Part shown: one piece after another, positions 21,784 to 25,190 of the stretch
Layout: the number at the start of each line of letters is the position of its first letter
Numbering within the stretch: the first letter of the stretch is position 1
Position numbers and translations under genes: made by a program
Virus record (IMG/VR): IMGVR_UViG_3300044712_001871
Coordinates: 1-25,190 of that record
Length of the DNA: 25,190 bases
Source: a virus
Reading direction: 5' to 3' (one strand)
Notes under the pieces: model-generated
The model's database searches: none
What the model was told of the DNA's origin: nothing
What the model saw: only the letters and a program-made list of their open reading frames with translations

Positions 21784-23359
21784 CGCCGGACAGCCGTGGA
21801 CGGGTAAAAACCAGGCGGAGCGCATCCTGTTTGGCAGCCAGTTTGTGACTATTAAAGACAAATCGGCAACGAGTTATCGCTACCGGTTTAAAACAAAAAC
21901 AGACAGCACTCGCAAGCTGGTTTTCCTGGCGGGCCGCTATTATTGGAAGGGCAAAGCGGAGTGTATTTCGTGGTTGATCACGTATAAGTTTTTGGATAGT
22001 CGCTATCATCCTAATAATGGATATTCAGAAATCACATTTTACAAAAAGGGTGTTGAAAGTGTCGTTTCGCTATCCCGTGATGCCTTTATAGCGGCTGCGG
22101 CGTTGGTAAAAATTAATGGTTCGGCGTCATATGTTGTTTTAAATCAATCGTTGCCAAAACTGCGTCTTACTGTCGATCAGATTGAAATGCCGGCATCGCT
22201 ATCGCTCGATATTCTCAGCGAATCAGGCGCATTGATTTCAACTGCTGCTATTTCGGTTCCTGATAATTTAGGCGTGATTGCCTCCGGGTTTGCAAAAGAC
22301 GGCCGGCGGGTGTGTTTGGCCGTTATGCTTCCGGACTATACGCAACGCATTTACATTCTGACTTTTTCGTCGAATTTTAGCGCCTACACCCTTGACGCTG
22401 TTGGTGCTGCTCGTGATTTTCCTCGGAAAACAGTCACCACGGATTGTACGATTACTGGCATTGAGCCAGCCGATACTACGTATGTTCAATCAAGTTCGGC
22501 ATCATTAAACGGATCAAAGGGGATACTGGCCGTGCGAGCCGACGGCGATGATTTCTGCGCTATTCAGTTGAGCGCGACGAATGTTTCAGCCGGCGCCGGC
22601 GGCACGCTGGTGGTTGGTAATAATCCGGAGCCTTGGACTGATTGGAACGGATCGATGAATACCGCAGTTGGTAAAACGTATGCGTATGATCTGATATCGG
22701 TCACGGCTGCCGGTGTCGATATTGTCATGACAACCGAAAGTTTTGAGGCGTCCGAAGGCTTTGATGCAACGTGGAATTATCCGGCGCACAGTTATATCTA
22801 CAATAACGTTCTGCCGTTTGTGCAGTTTGTCTATTACTCGGCGCATAATAAATGCCTGGTGTACAAGAAGAAGCTTCACACTTATGGTGAGGTTGGGTCA
22901 TTCTTGCTTTCCGATGGCGTCGGCTTTAAATCAATCACTTGGATCGATAGTTGGGCTGTCGTTTTTCAGAATCTCGCCACGGCGTCCATGCTGTTTAGCA
23001 ATAGCGTAGATCTTTCGTCATCCGGGACTTATAGCGATATTTCTGTCGGCCTCAATACCTCGTCGGCCTCACTCACCCAGTTTTTCGAAAACCCAACGCT
23101 TGAGTGCCTATTTGATAATTTTGATAGCGCTATCAATCTGTCCGGCGATGTCGATGCTAACGGCTATATGGCGGACAATGATCGGCTGTTTATCGGCTGC
23201 GTATACCTGGATTCAGATTACCCCAGCGTCGGCAAAACGATCTATTTAGACCTGGCCGCCATTCGCAATGCCGGAGCTAATCAAGCGATTGTTGAGGATG
23301 GCCGGCTGGATTACGTGACTTCGTCACATGAATATTTACCCATTTCACTGACTCGGTAG
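21773..23359 (+). CDS. large hypothetical tail fibre/tip protein
   Basis: This is a 528-residue protein starting at ATG 21773 inside the end of the preceding gene. It is rich in Ser, Thr, Val and aromatic residues and predicted to be mostly beta-strand: for example IKDKSATSYRYRFKTKTDST, LVFLAGRYYWKGKAECISWL, GVIASGFAKDGRRVCLAVML and IYILTFSSNFSAYTLDAVGA. The central part alternates 'W.D.W.GSM' and 'HSYIYNNVLPFVQFVYYSAH' segments suggestive of propeller or beta-helix blades. I recognise no family. Its size, position and composition suggest a receptor-binding fibre or tip component. Six bases separate it from the last gene. Confidence 0.6.
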   Translation: MTTNAGQPWTGKNQAERILFGSQFVTIKDKSATSYRYRFKTKTDSTRKLVFLAGRYYWKGKAECISWLITYKFLDSRYHPNNGYSEITFYKKGVESVVSLSRDAFIAAAALVKINGSASYVVLNQSLPKLRLTVDQIEMPASLSLDILSESGALISTAAISVPDNLGVIASGFAKDGRRVCLAVMLPDYTQRIYILTFSSNFSAYTLDAVGAARDFPRKTVTTDCTITGIEPADTTYVQSSSASLNGSKGILAVRADGDDFCAIQLSATNVSAGAGGTLVVGNNPEPWTDWNGSMNTAVGKTYAYDLISVTAAGVDIVMTTESFEASEGFDATWNYPAHSYIYNNVLPFVQFVYYSAHNKCLVYKKKLHTYGEVGSFLLSDGVGFKSITWIDSWAVVFQNLATASMLFSNSVDLSSSGTYSDISVGLNTSSASLTQFFENPTLECLFDNFDSAINLSGDVDANGYMADNDRLFIGCVYLDSDYPSVGKTIYLDLAAIRNAGANQAIVEDGRLDYVTSSHEYLPISLTR

Positions 23360-23365
23360 GCGGGC

Positions 23366-24481
23366 ATGACTATTAGCATTTTAGATAGAGAATTTAGAAA
23401 CAATGCGGCTGTTGGTATTTCAAGTGGGATAAGCGACGCTGCGACGTCCGTGACGGTTGACGACGGATCGGTTATCAATCTCACAGCCGGAAAACATATG
23501 ATCGCAACATTGCTGGAAGGATCGGCGATGGAAATCATCTTGATCACCTCGCAAACAGGGGCGACATTAACCATTGAGCGGGCGCAGGAAGGAACGATTG
23601 CGCAGGCGTTTACCGCTGCGGCAACGCTGGAAATTCGGCCTACTGCTGGCTCTCTGTCCGGCATTCTGGATTATTTGATAAGCCTGCTACCTGCGCCGCC
23701 AGCGTTTCCGGTATGGGGCGACATCACGCTATTTTCGTACGATTCTATTTCAAACGATGTAACGGCATCTGTTGGCGCTAATGGTTGGAGTTTGAAATTT
23801 AGCACCGATGGCTTTCATATGTACATTATCGACGCCGCCTGGTCGTTGGTGCAGCGATTTACTTTGTCAACAGCCTGGGATATTACAACGGCCGCTGCGG
23901 CTGATACGCTTTCTGCGGGCGGTGATTCTGGCGGGTCGGTGTGTTTTTCAAATGATGGTACAAAAGCTTATTACTTGATTCAGGGATCTACGACTAACAT
24001 TAAGCAATATGCGCTATCTACGCCGTGGGTTTTGGCGTCGGCATCCTATGTCGCGCAATCGCCCGATATGAGCTACCCGGTTTTAAATAATCCAACTGAC
24101 ATGGTAATGTCATTGGATGGTACAAAAATGCTGATATGCAGCGAAGGCGCTAAGAAGTTGTTGGCATTTAGCCTTTCTACCGCATTTGACGTTTCAACGC
24201 TATCTACTACGCCAACCGGTGAGCTATTTCCAAACCATGTTGGGTTTTATTTCGTAGCTGCAAACGAGGATTTTTCAAAAATCTTGTGGACAGCACAGAA
24301 CACCTCGCCTTCGCCTGGCATTGAGCAGTATTCAGTATCGACACCTGGCGATTTATCAACCGCTACGCTTTTAAATAGGCAACCTACAAGTTCTCCAATC
24401 ACGAATCACAATGGCATATTTGTTGGACCGACCAAAATCTATTTTCTGTCGAGTGGCGTTGTTTATCAATTTTCATGGTGA
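23366..24481 (+). CDS. tail fibre protein with C-terminal beta-propeller
   Basis: This 371-residue protein is the last phage gene. Residues ~10-100 carry a recurring tail-fibre N-terminal domain (FRNNAAVGISSGISDAATSV, then ITSQTGATLTIERAQEGTIA, then LEIRPTAGSLS). From ~130 four or more propeller-like blades follow with motifs FSTDGFHMYIID, FSNDGTKAYYLI, MSLDGTKMLICS and EDFSKILWTAQN, several joined to 'y.LSTaWd.sTa'. Such propellers occur at the tips of phage tails and bind surface ligands. It is probably the main adhesin or its attachment arm. No invertase or diversity-generating element is visible next to it. Confidence 0.75.
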   Translation: MTISILDREFRNNAAVGISSGISDAATSVTVDDGSVINLTAGKHMIATLLEGSAMEIILITSQTGATLTIERAQEGTIAQAFTAAATLEIRPTAGSLSGILDYLISLLPAPPAFPVWGDITLFSYDSISNDVTASVGANGWSLKFSTDGFHMYIIDAAWSLVQRFTLSTAWDITTAAAADTLSAGGDSGGSVCFSNDGTKAYYLIQGSTTNIKQYALSTPWVLASASYVAQSPDMSYPVLNNPTDMVMSLDGTKMLICSEGAKKLLAFSLSTAFDVSTLSTTPTGELFPNHVGFYFVAANEDFSKILWTAQNTSPSPGIEQYSVSTPGDLSTATLLNRQPTSSPITNHNGIFVGPTKIYFLSSGVVYQFSW

Positions 24482-24504
24482 TGGTGCATTGTCTTTGCTT
24501 ATGT

Positions 24505-24585
24505 GCAATTAAGTTTTGCATTTAGCAAACTAGATTTGCCTCAAATATCGCGCATAATTAACTTCATTTATCTCGCGCGGCATCA
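24505..24585. other. candidate right end of the prophage with two R-type sites
   Basis: Two degenerate direct repeats, gcaattaagttttgcattta (24505-24524) and gcataattaacttcattta (24552-24570), share AATTAA and CATTTA blocks, as expected for transposase-binding sites near a Mu-like end. Read inward from the right, TGATGCCGCGCGAGA (24585 to 24571) resembles the Mu right-end start as I remember it (TGAAGCGGCGCACGA). Both sites contain TAAATG, also in Mu's R sites. The end would be the CA at 24584-24585, with a possible target repeat ataaa at 24586-24590. An alternative end is the CA near 24602. Confidence 0.4.
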
Positions 24586-24670
24586 ATAAAGGCCGAATAC
24601 ACAGCGGCAAAACGGTTAAACTATTCGCTCAGCCAAAAGCACTATCGCTGGCTCCAATTAGCCCTGGTTA

Positions 24671-25190
24671 ATGCCACTCGTCAATCGCAAGCCCAAACCC
24701 GACAAAAAATCGCAGCCCTCGTTAACCTCAACCGCCAGACGCGGCCTGCTGGATATGATCGTCGCCTGCCTGTTGTTTTCGATGATGAATGCCAGCGTTT
24801 ATGCGATTAGCGCTTTCGATAGCGACGTACCCGCCAGCGTCACCAGTTTCGTTCGCATACTGTGCAATCTACTGATATTGGCGGTTCCGGCCTTGATCGG
24901 CGGCAACCCGGGAGGTTTGTTCGGCGACCGCCGTGCCTCGCTATGGCTGCGCGGTTTGTTCGGAGCCCTGGCCTTGATGCTGTCTTTCGCCGCCATCAGC
25001 AGAATCGGCCCCGGCGAGAGTGCGTTTCTCAACGCTTGTAACGGCGTATTCGTCGCCATATTGGGACCGCTGGTACTCGGCCAAAGGACTTCGCTGCTAG
25101 GTTGGTTGGCGATTATCGGCTCCCTTCTCGGCGTATCGCTGCTGTTTACGCCCGGCGAGGCTAGCGCCGATTTATTGGGACGGGCAATGG
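24671..25190 (+). CDS. EamA/DMT-family transporter, 3'-truncated by window edge
   Basis: This is the first host gene to the right of the prophage; 173 codons are visible and it runs off the window. After a basic Lys/Arg/Ser-rich N-terminus it has at least five hydrophobic helices: MIVACLLFSMMNASVYAISA, VRILCNLLILAVPALI, GLFGALALMLSFAAISRI, LNACNGVFVAILGPLVLG and WLAIIGSLLGVSLLFTP. The layout, with paired helices and 'FVRILCNLL' early in helix 2, fits the drug/metabolite transporter superfamily (EamA type), inner-membrane exporters of metabolites. The substrate cannot be told. The ATG at 24671 has no strong ribosome binding site and an in-frame stop lies 12 bases upstream. The prophage has inserted about 85 bp upstream, probably affecting its promoter. 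Confidence 0.8.
   Translation, partial: MPLVNRKPKPDKKSQPSLTSTARRGLLDMIVACLLFSMMNASVYAISAFDSDVPASVTSFVRILCNLLILAVPALIGGNPGGLFGDRRASLWLRGLFGALALMLSFAAISRIGPGESAFLNACNGVFVAILGPLVLGQRTSLLGWLAIIGSLLGVSLLFTPGEASADLLGRAM

Larger units (their letters stand above)
1..24585 (+). mobile_element. Mu-like transposable prophage (B3/D3112-type siphovirus), left end outside window
   Basis: The gene order is that of a transposable Mu-like phage: DDE transposase, MuB-like ATPase, GemA, Mor-family activator, gpI-type protease with nested scaffold, gpT capsid, DUF1320 connector, tail terminator, tail tube, tape measure, and tail tip and fibre genes. No contractile sheath gene is present, so the virion would have a long flexible tail. 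Terminase, portal, MuF-type head protein and lysis genes are not seen, which suggests a defective element. The right boundary is set at a candidate terminal CA (24585) between the last tail gene and a host transporter gene. That boundary is an inference; the left end is not in the window. Confidence 0.9.

Noticed and set aside
23366-24670. Diversity-generating retroelement or invertible fibre segment at the right end
   Set aside because: No reverse transcriptase, template/variable repeat pair, invertase gene or inverted crossover sites are visible.

Overview
The window is almost entirely a Mu-like transposable prophage, from its DDE transposase at the left edge to its putative right end near 24.59 kb. 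It is followed by the start of a chromosomal EamA/DMT-type transporter gene. All phage genes except one tentative 46-codon ORF are on the + strand, and most overlap or nearly touch. Family content points to a gammaproteobacterial host. A 'gtagggtgggcac' palindrome like those I associate with methanotroph genomes (Methylomonas type) fits that, but the host genus is only a weak guess.

Early region (1-5979): MuA-like transposase (5' end outside the window), a small Cys-rich zinc-ribbon-like protein, a DUF3850 protein, a small unknown, and a MuB-like AAA+ ATPase. The ATPase appears broken: its N-terminal HTH/linker part (2361-2747) and its Walker ATPase part (2719-3516) are in different reading frames. 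Next come a small membrane protein, two small putative regulators, DUF3164, GemA/gp16 and a Mor-family activator. This reads as one long operon for transposition and its regulation.

Junction (5980-6485): a short putative middle/late promoter region with a near-perfect palindrome, a 79-aa Cys4 protein and a REP-like hairpin. In Mu/B3/D3112-type phages this is where lysis genes, small and large terminase, portal and MuF-type head genes lie. None of them is visible anywhere in the window, so the element looks defective for packaging and lysis, or else carries those genes to the left of the window.

Structural region (6486-24481): gpI-like protease with a nested gpZ-like scaffold start, a decoration-like protein, gpT major capsid, an acidic protein carrying five 63-bp repeats, and a DUF1320 connector. 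Then comes an unusual block (10424-13218): a phage-type domain carrying a signal peptide and two cysteines, a C1q-like fibre protein, a DUF4376 fibre-associated protein, a protein made of nine 'TESGSD' repeats, and an Ig-like protein. After it follow a tail terminator, a tail tube protein, a putative chaperone, a 974-aa tape measure and a distal tail/fibre set ending with a beta-propeller protein. There is no sheath gene, so the tail should be a long flexible siphovirus type, as in B3/D3112.

Right end (24482-24670): two degenerate direct repeats that look like transposase-binding sites and a candidate terminal CA, then host DNA. No completely new defence or mobile system was evident. The most notable features are the missing packaging/lysis block, the split MuB homologue, the exported phage-domain protein, the fibre module placed among head-tail connector genes, and an antisense two-TM mini-ORF that exactly fills the gap before the tape measure gene.
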